64,000 nt of DNA, from the NCBI RefSeq assembly GCF_043633585.1, contig NZ_CP141832.1:3658001-3722000 (forward strand), written 5' to 3'. Of the stretch, positions 7,707 through 15,308 are shown piece after piece (the stretch's first letter is position 1; each line of letters begins with the position of its first letter). The stretch comes from Lacrimispora sinapis (lineage in GTDB: Bacteria > Bacillota > Clostridia > Lachnospirales > Lachnospiraceae). Under the pieces are notes generated by a model. That model was not told the origin of the DNA. It did not search any database and saw nothing but the letters and a program-made list of their open reading frames with translations. Position numbers and translations under genes: made by a program.

Positions 7707-9095
7707 TTATGTATGATTTGCTGTGATATATGATTTGCCGTTATTTAAGATGCCCTGGGGGTCCAGTGCCTTCTTGATCTGGTTCATTACCATTATATTT
7801 TCCTTTGGTGTCTCATGAAGGAAATAAGGACGTTTGCTTATTCCGATTCCATGTTCCCCGGAGGTAAGTCCCCCCAGAGCATAAGCCTTCGCATAGATCT
7901 TCTTCATATTTTCCTTTAATTCCCTATGCCAGGTTTCCTCATCCCGGTCCCCCCGCACCACACAGAGATGTACGTTGCCGTCTCCTGCGTGGCCGAAGCT
8001 TACCATCTGCATGTTGGAATCCTGCTCCAGCTGATTGATGTAGTCAATAAACGAATCGCTTTGGTTGATCGGCACCACGATATCCACAGGCTCCTGTTCC
8101 GATACGGCTTCCACCGCCCTCACAAGAGCCCCTCTCACTTTCCAGATGCCATCGGATAAATTTTTATCCTCCAAAAGCAGAAAATCCATGGCTCCGTGTT
8201 CCATCACCAGTTTTCTTGCCTGAGCCGCCGACGCTTCCACCTCTTCCTTTCTTCCGTCAAAGGTGAGAAGAATGTAGGAGCCTGCATCCGGCCTTGGATA
8301 TTTGATTCCCATAAATTCCTCTCCAAGGCTGACCACCTTTCTCTCCACGAACTCCACCGCCGTGGGATTTACATTGGCCTGTAAAATGGTAAGGACATTT
8401 CTTATGCCCACATTTAAGCTTTTAAAGGGAACCAGAACACTGAAAGACACTTCAGGCTTTGGAATCAGCTTTAATATACATTTTGTGATGACCGCAAGGG
8501 TTCCTTCTGAACCTATGATCAGGTTTTTAAGGGAAAGTCCGCTTGCATCCTTTACATTCTTGCTGCCAACCTGCAAGACCGTACCGTCTGCCAGAACGAT
8601 CTCCAGCCCTCTCACATAGTCTCTGGTCACTCCGTATTTGACTGCCCTCATGCCCCCGGCATTGGTGCTTATGTTTCCTCCCAATGTGGATTCCTTTTCA
8701 CCCGGATCAGGGGGATAGAAAAACCCTTCCCCCTCTACAAAGGCCTGAAAATCCTTTAAAAGCACTCCCGGCTCCACCGTAGCGGTAAATGTCTCCCGGT
8801 CCAGTTCTAAAATCCGGTTCATCCGGGATAAATCAAGAATGATCCCGCCTTCCTCCGGCACCGTGGAACCCACCAGATTGGTACCTGCTCCCCTTGGGGT
8901 CACAGGGATTCGGTTTTCATGGGCGTACTTTAAAATCCCACTGACCTCTATTTGAGAGACAGGGAAGACCAGCACATCTGCCCTGCCTTTTAAACGCCCC
9001 AGATTATCACTTAAAAACCGGGGTTCAATTGTTTCAAACACGATGCGGGAATCTTCTTTGATGATCTCCCGCAGAGCTTCTCTGTTAAGGTCCAT
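7707..9095 (-). CDS. FAD-linked 2-hydroxyacid dehydrogenase (GlcD/D-lactate dehydrogenase type)
   Basis: A 462-residue flavoprotein of the glycolate oxidase GlcD / D-lactate dehydrogenase family. The PCMH-type FAD domain shows VTPRGAGTNLVGSTVPEEGG, PPDPGEKESTLGGNISTNAGG and a GSEGTLAVITKCILKL segment. The C-terminal oxidase domain has GHAGDGNVH and ends with SGEHGIG. The ATG at 9095 is preferred because GAGG lies just upstream; a GTG one codon earlier is possible. No etfA/etfB is adjacent, so it is not obviously the electron-bifurcating lactate dehydrogenase complex. It lies 21-24 bases after metQ and 15 before the aminotransferase. Oxidation of a D-2-hydroxy acid to the 2-oxo acid is the family reaction. 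Confidence 0.88.
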   Translation of the reverse strand: MDLNREALREIIKEDSRIVFETIEPRFLSDNLGRLKGRADVLVFPVSQIEVSGILKYAHENRIPVTPRGAGTNLVGSTVPEEGGIILDLSRMNRILELDRETFTATVEPGVLLKDFQAFVEGEGFFYPPDPGEKESTLGGNISTNAGGMRAVKYGVTRDYVRGLEIVLADGTVLQVGSKNVKDASGLSLKNLIIGSEGTLAVITKCILKLIPKPEVSFSVLVPFKSLNVGIRNVLTILQANVNPTAVEFVERKVVSLGEEFMGIKYPRPDAGSYILLTFDGRKEEVEASAAQARKLVMEHGAMDFLLLEDKNLSDGIWKVRGALVRAVEAVSEQEPVDIVVPINQSDSFIDYINQLEQDSNMQMVSFGHAGDGNVHLCVVRGDRDEETWHRELKENMKKIYAKAYALGGLTSGEHGIGISKRPYFLHETPKENIMVMNQIKKALDPQGILNNGKSYITANHT

Positions 9096-9119
9096 CACTG
9101 CCTCACGATCCTTTAATGA

Positions 9120-10040
9120 TTATTTGTTCAACATATCCTGATCCCAGCCGGCTTTGATGAAATAGCCGCCAAAGGTGTCGTTGAATACGGTTTCTGTTTC
9201 CGGTGACTGGAAGGCTTTTACGACTTTTTCATAGACTGCTTTCTTCTCCGGATCGGAAAGATCCCCGGTGCGTGCTGCAATCAAGTTCCAGTAATTTTCT
9301 TCTCCAAGGCTGGTGTCCTTAAATACGGCCTCATCGGTCTTTAAGCCAAAGTCCAGAGCATAGTTTCCATTGACCACACCGGCCGTCACATCCGCCAGGG
9401 TGGAAGGAATGGTGTTGGCAGCCAGTTCCTCAATCTTGATTTTAACGGTGTATTCCTCAATATCTCCCACGGTCGGGTTAAAGCCTGCTTCTTTCTTTAT
9501 TTTGATCAGTCCTGCAGACTCTAAAACTTTCAGGGCGCGGCCGCCGTTGGTGACGTCATTGGGAATGGCAATGGTATCGCCATCTTTAATTTCAGATACA
9601 TCCTTTACTTTGGTGGAATACAGGTTCAAAGGAATGATAAAGGTATTGCCGATGTTTTGAATCTGATAGCCGTAGCTTTCAATTTCATTCTTTAAATAAA
9701 TGCGGTGCTGGAATGCGTTTAAGTCGATTTCTCCATTTGCCAGTGCATTGTTGGGAGTCACATAATCGGAGAACTGCACGATCTCAAGGTTAATGCCTTC
9801 CCCCTTTAATTTCTCCTTTGCCGGGGTCCAGAGATCTTCATAGATACTTCCAACCACACCAAGCTTCACGGTGACCGGATCAGTCTTTTCTTCGGCTGCT
9901 GCCGTTGTTTCCGTTCCTGCTTTTTCTGCTTTTGAACCTTCGGAACCGGACGTTTTGCCGGTCTTTGCTCCGCAGGCGGTCAGTACCAGGGTCAATGCTG
10001 CTGCCGATAAAGCAAGCGTAATCAGTTTTTTAATTTTCAT
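9120..10040 (-). CDS. metQ: methionine ABC transporter substrate-binding lipoprotein
   Basis: A 306-residue NlpA/MetQ-family lipoprotein. A basic N-terminus and hydrophobic segment end in the lipobox LTAC, followed by a Ser/Thr/Glu-rich linker. The mature domain contains KLGVVGSIYEDLWTPAKEKL, the FSDYVTPNNALANGEIDLNAFQH signature region and GDTIAIPNDVTNGGRAL, all typical of MetQ. The start at 10040 is chosen because GGAGG lies eight bases upstream. It is encoded in one operon with metN and metI but separated from them by a dehydrogenase gene, an unusual internal position for metQ. The substrate is probably methionine or a close analogue. Confidence 0.92.
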   Translation of the reverse strand: MKIKKLITLALSAAALTLVLTACGAKTGKTSGSEGSKAEKAGTETTAAAEEKTDPVTVKLGVVGSIYEDLWTPAKEKLKGEGINLEIVQFSDYVTPNNALANGEIDLNAFQHRIYLKNEIESYGYQIQNIGNTFIIPLNLYSTKVKDVSEIKDGDTIAIPNDVTNGGRALKVLESAGLIKIKKEAGFNPTVGDIEEYTVKIKIEELAANTIPSTLADVTAGVVNGNYALDFGLKTDEAVFKDTSLGEENYWNLIAARTGDLSDPEKKAVYEKVVKAFQSPETETVFNDTFGGYFIKAGWDQDMLNK

Positions 10041-10064
10041 CATCGTTTCCTCCATTGTTTTTCC

Positions 10065-11024
10065 TTATAAAGTAAGTGCCAGTTCAAAATTTTCTTTCAT
10101 GGTCTGACAGGACTTATGAAATTCTTCCAGTTCTTCTTTTGTTAATGCAAGTTCGATCACTTCCGCCACACCATGACGGTTTAAAACCGAAGGAACACTC
10201 GCGTAAACATCCGTTTCCCCATATTGACCCGTAAGAAGTGTTGATACGGGTAAAATCCGGTTCTCATCCCCAAACACCGCACGCACGACCTCCGCAATGG
10301 CTGCGCCGATGCCGAATTCCGTAGAGCCTTTTCCAGCCAGAATATGCCAGCCTCCTGCCTTTCCTTCTGCTGCTATGGCTTTTAAATCAAGAGCCCCGTA
10401 GGTTTCCGGCTGTTCCTTCTGAAGCTGGGAAAGGGGCTTTCCACCGATGGTTACTGCGGACCACGCGGCCATCTGGCTCTCTCCGTGTTCCCCAAGCGCG
10501 TAGGCCAGAATGGACTTCTGATCCACTCCAATGGCTTCTGAAATCGCTCTCCGAAGTCTTGCGCTGTCCAGGGTGGTGCTGGTCGAAAGAATCTTTTTCA
10601 CCGGATAATCAAGTGCGTGCTGGATATAATGGGTCACCACATCCGCAGGATTGGAAATATTTAATATGATTCCTTCAAACCCAGAGGTGCGTATGTTTTC
10701 CACTACGTCCTTTATGATGGCAATGGTCTGGCTTAACGTATCCATTCTGGTCTGACCCTTGCTCATATCCGGCAAAGGTCCTGCTGCCACGATAAGCAGA
10801 TCCGCGTCCCTGGCATCCGTATAATCTCCTGCCCTGACCAGACACCGTTTCGGCAGATAGACCGTGGCATCAAATAAATCCATGGCCTGGGCCGCCGCCT
10901 TTTTCCTGTCCGTGTCTATATAAACGATTTCCTCACAAAGCCCCTGGGAAATTAGAGCATATCCCGCATGGGAGCCAACATGACCTGCACCTACAATGAT
11001 AATCTTTCTTTTCTGAAGTTCCAT
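10065..11024 (-). CDS. L-lactate/L-2-hydroxyisocaproate dehydrogenase-like protein
   Basis: A 319-residue NAD-dependent member of the lactate/malate dehydrogenase superfamily. It has the dinucleotide motif GAGHVGSHAG, the acid of the NAD ribose site in VYIDTD, GQTRMD with the mobile-loop Arg, ISNPADV, the LDSARLR substrate Arg and GEHGESQ with the catalytic His. The substrate loop AAGPLPDMSKGQTR differs from that of standard lactate (GANQKPGETR-like) and malate enzymes. The WSAVTIGGKPL region recalls L-2-hydroxyisocaproate dehydrogenase. Its place between metI and metQ suggests a branched or methionine-like 2-hydroxy/2-oxo acid substrate. GGAGG precedes the start. The family is sure; the substrate is inferred. 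Confidence 0.85.
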   Translation of the reverse strand: MELQKRKIIIVGAGHVGSHAGYALISQGLCEEIVYIDTDRKKAAAQAMDLFDATVYLPKRCLVRAGDYTDARDADLLIVAAGPLPDMSKGQTRMDTLSQTIAIIKDVVENIRTSGFEGIILNISNPADVVTHYIQHALDYPVKKILSTSTTLDSARLRRAISEAIGVDQKSILAYALGEHGESQMAAWSAVTIGGKPLSQLQKEQPETYGALDLKAIAAEGKAGGWHILAGKGSTEFGIGAAIAEVVRAVFGDENRILPVSTLLTGQYGETDVYASVPSVLNRHGVAEVIELALTKEELEEFHKSCQTMKENFELALTL

Positions 11025-11051
11025 TCCCTGCCTCCTTTAATCCCAAACCTA

Positions 11052-11732
11052 TCAATGAGTGTTCTTTTTTACAATCTGATTCCCGATGATCTGTATGATG
11101 CTTACCATGAGAACCAGCACCAGAATGGTTACATATGTCACATCCGTCTGATTCCGGTCATGCCCGTAACGGATGGCGTAATCCCCCAATCCTCCTGCAC
11201 CTACCGCTCCCGCCATGGCCGTCAGACCAAGAAGGCTGATGGCAGTAATGGTGGTGCTTCGGGCAATGCCGGCAATGCTTTCCCGTAAGTAAACACGGAA
11301 AATGATTTCCATAGGACTTTTCCCCATGGAAAGAGCCGCTTCCACCAATCCACGGTCAATCTCTGCCAGCGCACTTTCGATCTGCCGGGCAAAAAACGGG
11401 ACCGTTCCAAATACAAGCGGAACAATGGCACCCTCCACACCGATGGCCGTTCCCATAATCAATCTGGAAACCGGCATAACACCCGTCAGAAGAATGATAA
11501 ATGGAATGGAACGGAAGAAATTAATCACCTTATCAAGGACCTGAAATACTCCCTTATGCTCCAAAATCCCGGAGGGCCTGGTCACGGTGATGGTAACACC
11601 AAAAATCATACCCAGAAGAAAGGAAATGGAACCGGACCAGAACGCCATAATCAGCGTATCAATAATGGCCTCATAAAAGGTGGGAAGCTTTCCCATAACA
11701 TTTGGTATTATACTATGAAGCAATTCCAGCAT
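11052..11732 (-). CDS. metI: methionine ABC transporter permease
   Basis: A 226-residue MetI-type permease with about five membrane spans. The coupling-helix EAA motif reads EAALSMGKSPMEIIFRVYLRE, and GLTAMAGAVGAGGLGDYAIRYG is the conserved C-terminal segment of methionine permeases. The start has GGAGGTG nearby and overlaps the end of metN by about 20 bases, consistent with translational coupling. Confidence 0.93.
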   Translation of the reverse strand: MLELLHSIIPNVMGKLPTFYEAIIDTLIMAFWSGSISFLLGMIFGVTITVTRPSGILEHKGVFQVLDKVINFFRSIPFIILLTGVMPVSRLIMGTAIGVEGAIVPLVFGTVPFFARQIESALAEIDRGLVEAALSMGKSPMEIIFRVYLRESIAGIARSTTITAISLLGLTAMAGAVGAGGLGDYAIRYGHDRNQTDVTYVTILVLVLMVSIIQIIGNQIVKKNTH

Positions 11733-12759
11733 CTTTAATCACCTCCACGCCTACATTTTTTTCTTTCAGATATTCCATGGCCTTTGTTATCTGCTCCCGT
11801 TCTCCGCTCATAATGGCCACCGTGCCGCCGATGGGTGCATCCTGAATGATCTCAATATCAGAAAATATGATGTTTAAGTCAATGCCAAAGGTCCTTGAAA
11901 CGGTGGAAATGAGCGGTTCCGAAACGTTTTTCTGTACATAAGACAGACGGACAATCATCTCTCCCGGTTTCAGCCTGGTTACCGGGGAATCCTCTGCCAA
12001 AAGGCCCTCGATCTTCTGTAAATTAGAGGTGGTCCGGATAAAATCCCGGGTCACTGACTCTTTGGGATTTGCAAAAATGGAGAACACTTCTCCTTCCTCC
12101 ACAAGCCTTCCCTTTTCCATAACAGCCACACGTCCGCAAATCTCCTTGATGACCGCCATTTCATGGGTGATGACCACTACGGTGATACCCAGCTGCTGAT
12201 TCAGCTTTTTCAAAAGCTGCAGAATGGATTTGGTGGTCTGCGGGTCCAGGGCACTGGTCGCCTCATCGCACAGAAGCACCTTGGGATCATTGGCCAGCGC
12301 TCTGGCAATGGCAACTCTCTGTTTCTGTCCCCCGGAAAGCTGGTTGGGATAGGCATTTTCTTTATCACCGATATCCACAAGCCGTAACAGTTCCCGGACC
12401 TTTTTCTCCTTTTCCGCCTTGCTCATACCGCTTCCCTTTAATGGAAATTCCACATTTCCGAATACCGTTCGGGATGGCATCAGATTAAAATGCTGAAAAA
12501 TCATTCCGATCCCTTTTCTTGCCGCTCTCAGTTCTTTGGGTGACAGAGCGGTAAGTTCCTTATCATCTACCTTTACTTTGCCGCTTGTCGGTACCTCCAG
12601 CAAGTTGATGCATCGGACCAGTGTGGACTTTCCCGCTCCGGAAAAGCCGATGATGCCGAATATTTCCCCTTTCTCAATGGAGATGGATACATCCTGAATG
12701 GCATGGACTTTTCTCTCACCGGTTCCGAAAACCTTAGAGATATTCTCAAGTTCGATCAC
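11713..12759 (-). CDS. metN: methionine ABC transporter ATP-binding protein
   Basis: A 348-residue ABC ATPase with Walker A GFSGAGKST, signature LSGGQKQR, Walker B VLLCDEATSALD, and a C-terminal NIL domain (about residues 260-348, the MetN-specific methionine-sensing domain that mediates transinhibition). The start is taken as GTG at 12759 (GTG-ATC-GAA, VIELENISKVFG) because GGGAGG lies seven bases upstream. A longer reading to 12834 would run through the leader terminator and is rejected. It is the first structural gene of the operon, preceded by the attenuator-like leader. Confidence 0.92.
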   Translation of the reverse strand: MIELENISKVFGTGERKVHAIQDVSISIEKGEIFGIIGFSGAGKSTLVRCINLLEVPTSGKVKVDDKELTALSPKELRAARKGIGMIFQHFNLMPSRTVFGNVEFPLKGSGMSKAEKEKKVRELLRLVDIGDKENAYPNQLSGGQKQRVAIARALANDPKVLLCDEATSALDPQTTKSILQLLKKLNQQLGITVVVITHEMAVIKEICGRVAVMEKGRLVEEGEVFSIFANPKESVTRDFIRTTSNLQKIEGLLAEDSPVTRLKPGEMIVRLSYVQKNVSEPLISTVSRTFGIDLNIIFSDIEIIQDAPIGGTVAIMSGEREQITKAMEYLKEKNVGVEVIKDAGIAS

Positions 12760-12780
12760 TTTAATTCCTCCCTTAAACAG

Positions 12781-12808
12781 AAAAAAACGGACTCCCGAAG
12801 GCTCCCGT
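12781..12808 (-). terminator. intrinsic terminator in met operon leader (attenuator)
   Basis: Minus-strand ACGG / CCGT outer stem, tandem A-G/G-A mismatches, C-C/G-G inner pairs closing a UUCG loop, then seven T. It sits between the promoter and metN, 22 bases before the start codon, so read-through must be controlled. Its 5' arm GGGAGC (12801-12806) can alternatively pair with GCTCTC (12863-12868) inside the leader ORF. Confidence 0.75.
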
Positions 12809-12848
12809 TTCTGGTCTATGGTAAAACCGTACAAAAATATGTACCTTT

Positions 12849-12968
12849 TTACTTACCTGACTGAGAGCTCAAAAAATGGAAAGAATCGCAGCACATGAAA
12901 AACATGACCATTGCCATGCTCATAACCATATTGGATTTTTTGTTTGCTGTGTTTGCCATCTTTTTCAT
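12849..12968 (-). CDS. methionine-rich leader peptide of the met operon
   Basis: A 39-codon ORF starting at 12968, seven bases after GGGAG, located between the promoter at 13008-13042 and the terminator at 12781. The peptide starts MKKMANTANKKSN and continues with Met at codons 14, 16, 18, 20, 22 and 25, followed by Cys-Cys. It has eight Met in total, six of them within twelve codons. That density, a good ribosome-binding site and the position in the leader of a methionine-importer operon match a transcription-attenuation leader peptide such as those of trp or his operons. The alternative reading, a small secreted or membrane peptide, is possible because the Met run is hydrophobic after a basic N-terminus. 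Confidence 0.75.
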   Translation of the reverse strand: MKKMANTANKKSNMVMSMAMVMFFMCCDSFHFLSSQSGK

Positions 12969-13012
12969 TTAAAGCTCCCATCTTATTCTCATTAACATAC
13001 TAGTTTTGTTGG

Positions 13013-13042
13013 TATAATAGCACCCTGATTCTCCCTTGTCAA
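13013..13042 (-). promoter_or_regulatory. sigma-A promoter of met operon
   Basis: Minus-strand TTGACA, 17-bp spacer, TATTAT. This puts the start about 35 bases upstream of the leader peptide's ribosome-binding site. Confidence 0.8.
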
Positions 13043-13083
13043 CTTAAAATTAATAAATATTCATAACATTTTTATTTTATTCG

Positions 13084-13142
13084 TTTTTGCCTAAAAAAAT
13101 AAAACGTGCAGGACACCGGTTTTTCCCGTCTCCCTGCACGCT
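13084..13142 (-). terminator. intrinsic terminator after GH18 gene
   Basis: Minus-strand CGTGCAGG/CCTGCACG stem around a loop of about 22 bases, followed by TTTTATTTTTTT. It directly follows the stop of the C-terminal GH18 fragment. Confidence 0.85.
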
Positions 13143-13145
13143 TTC

Positions 13146-13580
13146 TTAATCTCCTACTTTTTTAATATCAAACATCTGTTCCAGCAATAACCAGTTGGCC
13201 CGGAAAAACTGCATCAGCTGCCAGTATCCGGCTCCGGTCAGTCCAAATTCCTTGATCAAATCAAACTTTGCCTTATAGCTTCTGACATCTTCAAACCAAA
13301 CCTCATGCTGCACCCCGTACTGCCAGTAACGGAAATAAGGGGTCATGGCAACCTCGTCAAACTGGATCTCCACGCCATGTTCAATGGCAAGCTGAACGGC
13401 TTCCAGATTGTTGATGGTGGTGGCACGGGTGACCCCTCTCTCATAAGGAAGCGGCCAGTCATAGCCATAGTTTGGGATTCCAAGACTTATCTTTTCCTTA
13501 GGAATTTCCGTCAGACCATACTCCACCACTCTCCGCACCATATTGATGGGCGCAACCGCCATGGGGGGGCCATATGTATA
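13146..13580 (-). pseudogene. LysM-GH18 hydrolase, C-terminal part (split by element)
   Basis: The C-terminal part of a glycoside hydrolase family 18 protein. An ATG at 13562 is only an internal methionine. In frame upstream the codons read Tyr-Thr-Tyr-Gly-Pro-Pro up to the 8-bp core at 13573-13580, where the host gene stops and the element begins. The part contains GIPNYGYDWPLPY and ends with FGLTGAGYWQL, the last beta-strand of GH18 barrels with the conserved Trp. It continues exactly, in frame, from the N-terminal part at 16887-17605. The two parts together give 381 residues, so the gene is complete but interrupted. Whether it is dead or is restored by excision is the key question. Confidence 0.88.
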
Positions 13581-13601
13581 GGAACCGTCAGGTCATAAGT
13601 C
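13573..13601. repeat. left attachment site of the intervening element
   Basis: Core TATGTATA at 13573-13580. On the element side the motif CATAAGTCAT begins 13 bases beyond the core (13594-13603 region). At the right junction the same ten bases occur on the host side, 8 bases beyond the core. Serine integrases bind attB and attP half-sites whose outer zinc-ribbon motif is 5 bp farther out in attP; 13 versus 8 matches that offset. Confidence 0.65.
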
Positions 13602-13611
13602 ATAAAAGCCC

Positions 13612-14073
13612 TTAATTGTCAACGGAAATATTCACCTCAAAGGGGATTCCATCTGCGGACATCTTAACACAAAGCACCTGGCTGGAACTCATTTTTATGG
13701 ATATATTGTTTCCGTATAACAGAGTCGGAGTTGAAATATCGACGGTGATTCCGATCTCAGAAAAAAATGTAGCCGCATTGGCTGTCAGCATATTGGCCAG
13801 TTCGGAAACTGCACTCTGTGCCATTTCATCAAATTCTTCCACCGGCGCTCCCATCATCATCACAGACGCAATCTTTTTGGAATTTTCAAGATCCGTACAA
13901 TATACCACATTCCCCTTAACCTCTCCAACGATACCCACCGTCATGACCACACCGGAATTGGTCAGGTTGTCCTCTTTGAGATTGATTCCGTCTTTTTTTA
14001 TCTCGTTAAAACCTAGTTGGGGCATTACAGAAAAAAATGCCTGTACAAAAGGATTTATGTATTTTACATCCAA
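13612..14073 (-). CDS. CheX-like chemotaxis phosphatase
   Basis: A 153-residue single-domain CheX/CheC-family protein. The phosphatase motif Glu-x-x-Asn is in SELANMLTANA (Glu91, Asn94), preceded by the beta-strands VVMTVGIVGEVKGNVVY. Family members dephosphorylate CheY-P. It overlaps the end of the upstream REC-CheX gene by ten bases, so both are made from one message. It lies inside the intervening element, 32 bases from the left core, which makes it cargo rather than part of a flagellar cluster. No other che gene is near except the chemoreceptor at 23-25 kb. Confidence 0.85.
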   Translation of the reverse strand: MDVKYINPFVQAFFSVMPQLGFNEIKKDGINLKEDNLTNSGVVMTVGIVGEVKGNVVYCTDLENSKKIASVMMMGAPVEEFDEMAQSAVSELANMLTANAATFFSEIGITVDISTPTLLYGNNISIKMSSSQVLCVKMSADGIPFEVNISVDN

Positions 14074-14927
14074 TGATCATCACTCCTTTGAAATCCGACG
14101 TTAATAAGAACCTCTCCGTATACTGTTTCAGCATGGACGGAAGTGGTGTAAAAATCGGAAGTGGTTATGTGGACATTCTCACCATGCATAATGGTCGGAG
14201 GCGCCACACGCAGTCCAAATGCCTGATTCTTCCTATTCAGTACGGAACAGGCGTTGCCGGAAATAATATTGGTAAGCTCACTCATTACTGCGATCACTTC
14301 ATCGTTTGAATTGTCTTCCTTTTTCAAAATGGCTGCCGTCAATCTGCCGGCCGTATCCATATCCAGATCAATCAGCATCCGGCCGGAAAACTTTCCGATG
14401 ATTCCAACAATAATGGTCAGTCCTTTGGATTCAAATTCCTTATCACAGGAAGATTTATCCTCAAATTTAACCAGTGTTTTTGTCATCTTGTTAATCCCAT
14501 CCATCAAGGCATCCTTAAAGGATCCCATGTGTTCAGCCATTAACTCTTCATATAATTTATCCGATTCCAGCACCCGGCTGATGGCAGTCACAAGGCTGTC
14601 CTCATCAATGGGTTTCTGCACGTAAGCCGAAACCTTATTCGCCCTGGCGGCTTTCACAATTTCGTCATCCATCATGGAGCTGATAACAATTACTTTAATA
14701 TCTTTATTGATTTCATGAATGGCCCGTGTACATTCCAATCCATCCGTTCCCGGCAATGTCATATCCATGGTTACAAGCTGAGGGTTTTTCTCTTTTACCA
14801 CTTCTTTTACTTTGTCTAATGTTCCCGCTTCCCCAACGACTTCAAGCCCATGTTTTTCAAGAATTCCCTTGATATAGGCGATCGAGAAAGGGGAATCATC
14901 AACGATTACTACTTTTGTACCAACCAT
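14064..14927 (-). CDS. CheY-like receiver fused to CheX domain
   Basis: A 287-residue protein. Residues 1-120 form a receiver domain with Asp10/Asp11, the phosphoacceptor Asp55 (VTMDMTLPG), and the lysine in VQKPIDED. Residues about 145-287 form a CheX-type domain with the motif SELTNIISGNACS. A fused receiver and phosphatase suggests a self-resetting signalling protein. A sigma-A-type promoter (TTGACA-N18-TATGTT, 14984-15013) and GGAGG precede it. It is the first gene of a two-gene unit inside the element. No output domain for DNA binding is present, so it probably acts on protein partners. Confidence 0.85.
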   Translation of the reverse strand: MVGTKVVIVDDSPFSIAYIKGILEKHGLEVVGEAGTLDKVKEVVKEKNPQLVTMDMTLPGTDGLECTRAIHEINKDIKVIVISSMMDDEIVKAARANKVSAYVQKPIDEDSLVTAISRVLESDKLYEELMAEHMGSFKDALMDGINKMTKTLVKFEDKSSCDKEFESKGLTIIVGIIGKFSGRMLIDLDMDTAGRLTAAILKKEDNSNDEVIAVMSELTNIISGNACSVLNRKNQAFGLRVAPPTIMHGENVHITTSDFYTTSVHAETVYGEVLINVGFQRSDDHWM

Positions 14928-14983
14928 ATAAGCAAAAATCCTCCTGATTTAAAAATTCAATAAAAAACGAATATCTTCCCATA

Positions 14984-15013
14984 AACATAGCACGTATTTC
15001 CATATTTTGTCAA
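14984..15013 (-). promoter_or_regulatory. sigma-A-like promoter of cheYX-cheX unit
   Basis: Minus-strand TTGACA (15008-15013), 18-bp spacer, TATGTT (14984-14989), about 60 bases upstream of the receiver-CheX start. Confidence 0.6.
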
Positions 15014-15019
15014 AGATTT

Positions 15020-15193
15020 TCATATTTCATTTTTTGATACATCCCATTCAGCCCTCATTGCCGGCAACGCCTCTTTTGCAATTTGATCTAAAATAGCCCG
15101 GATCTCCCCTTCTGTGGTGTCTTTACAGCAATCCTCATAGAAAATAAAGGTCGTGTCCTGTTGTTTCATTTCCTTTACCGGTTTATGCTCCAT
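15020..15193 (-). CDS. small 57-aa hypothetical protein in the element
   Basis: A 57-codon ORF starting MEHKPVKEMKQQDTTFIFYE, with a GGGGG-containing ribosome-binding site eight bases upstream. It is acidic, has a Cys-Cys pair, and a predicted amphipathic helix GEIRAILDQIAKEALPAM. It matches no family I recognise. Its place beside the recombinase inside a minimal element makes it a candidate recombination directionality factor, the small protein serine integrases need for excision. That role is a guess from position only. Confidence 0.5.
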   Translation of the reverse strand: MEHKPVKEMKQQDTTFIFYEDCCKDTTEGEIRAILDQIAKEALPAMRAEWDVSKNEI

Positions 15194-15253
15194 TTTGCCG
15201 CCCCCTTTTCATAGATTCTATGCCATAAAGATTGTACACCTTTCCTAAGTCAC

Positions 15254-15282
15254 TACTATTCACCGGGAATCTGCCATAAGAT
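15254..15282 (+). promoter_or_regulatory. candidate sigma-E-like promoter of recombinase
   Basis: TACTATT (15254-15260), 14-bp spacer, CATAAGAT (15275-15282). This compares with the Bacillus sigma-E consensus KMATATT - 14/15 - CATACAMT at 6/7 and 6/8 positions. It is degenerate enough to arise by chance; it is listed because the host gene has a similar site. Confidence 0.35.
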
Positions 15283-15308
15283 TATATATACATTTTAAGG
15301 AGTCTCTC

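Noticed and set aside
12760..12834. Extended N-terminus for metN up to 12834
   Set aside because: It would translate through the leader terminator and lacks a ribosome-binding site; GTG at 12759 has GGGAGG at ideal spacing.
12841..13080. S-box or T-box riboswitch in the met leader
   Set aside because: No SAM-I core or T-box TGGNACCGCG-type segment could be found; the leader is occupied by the Met-rich ORF.
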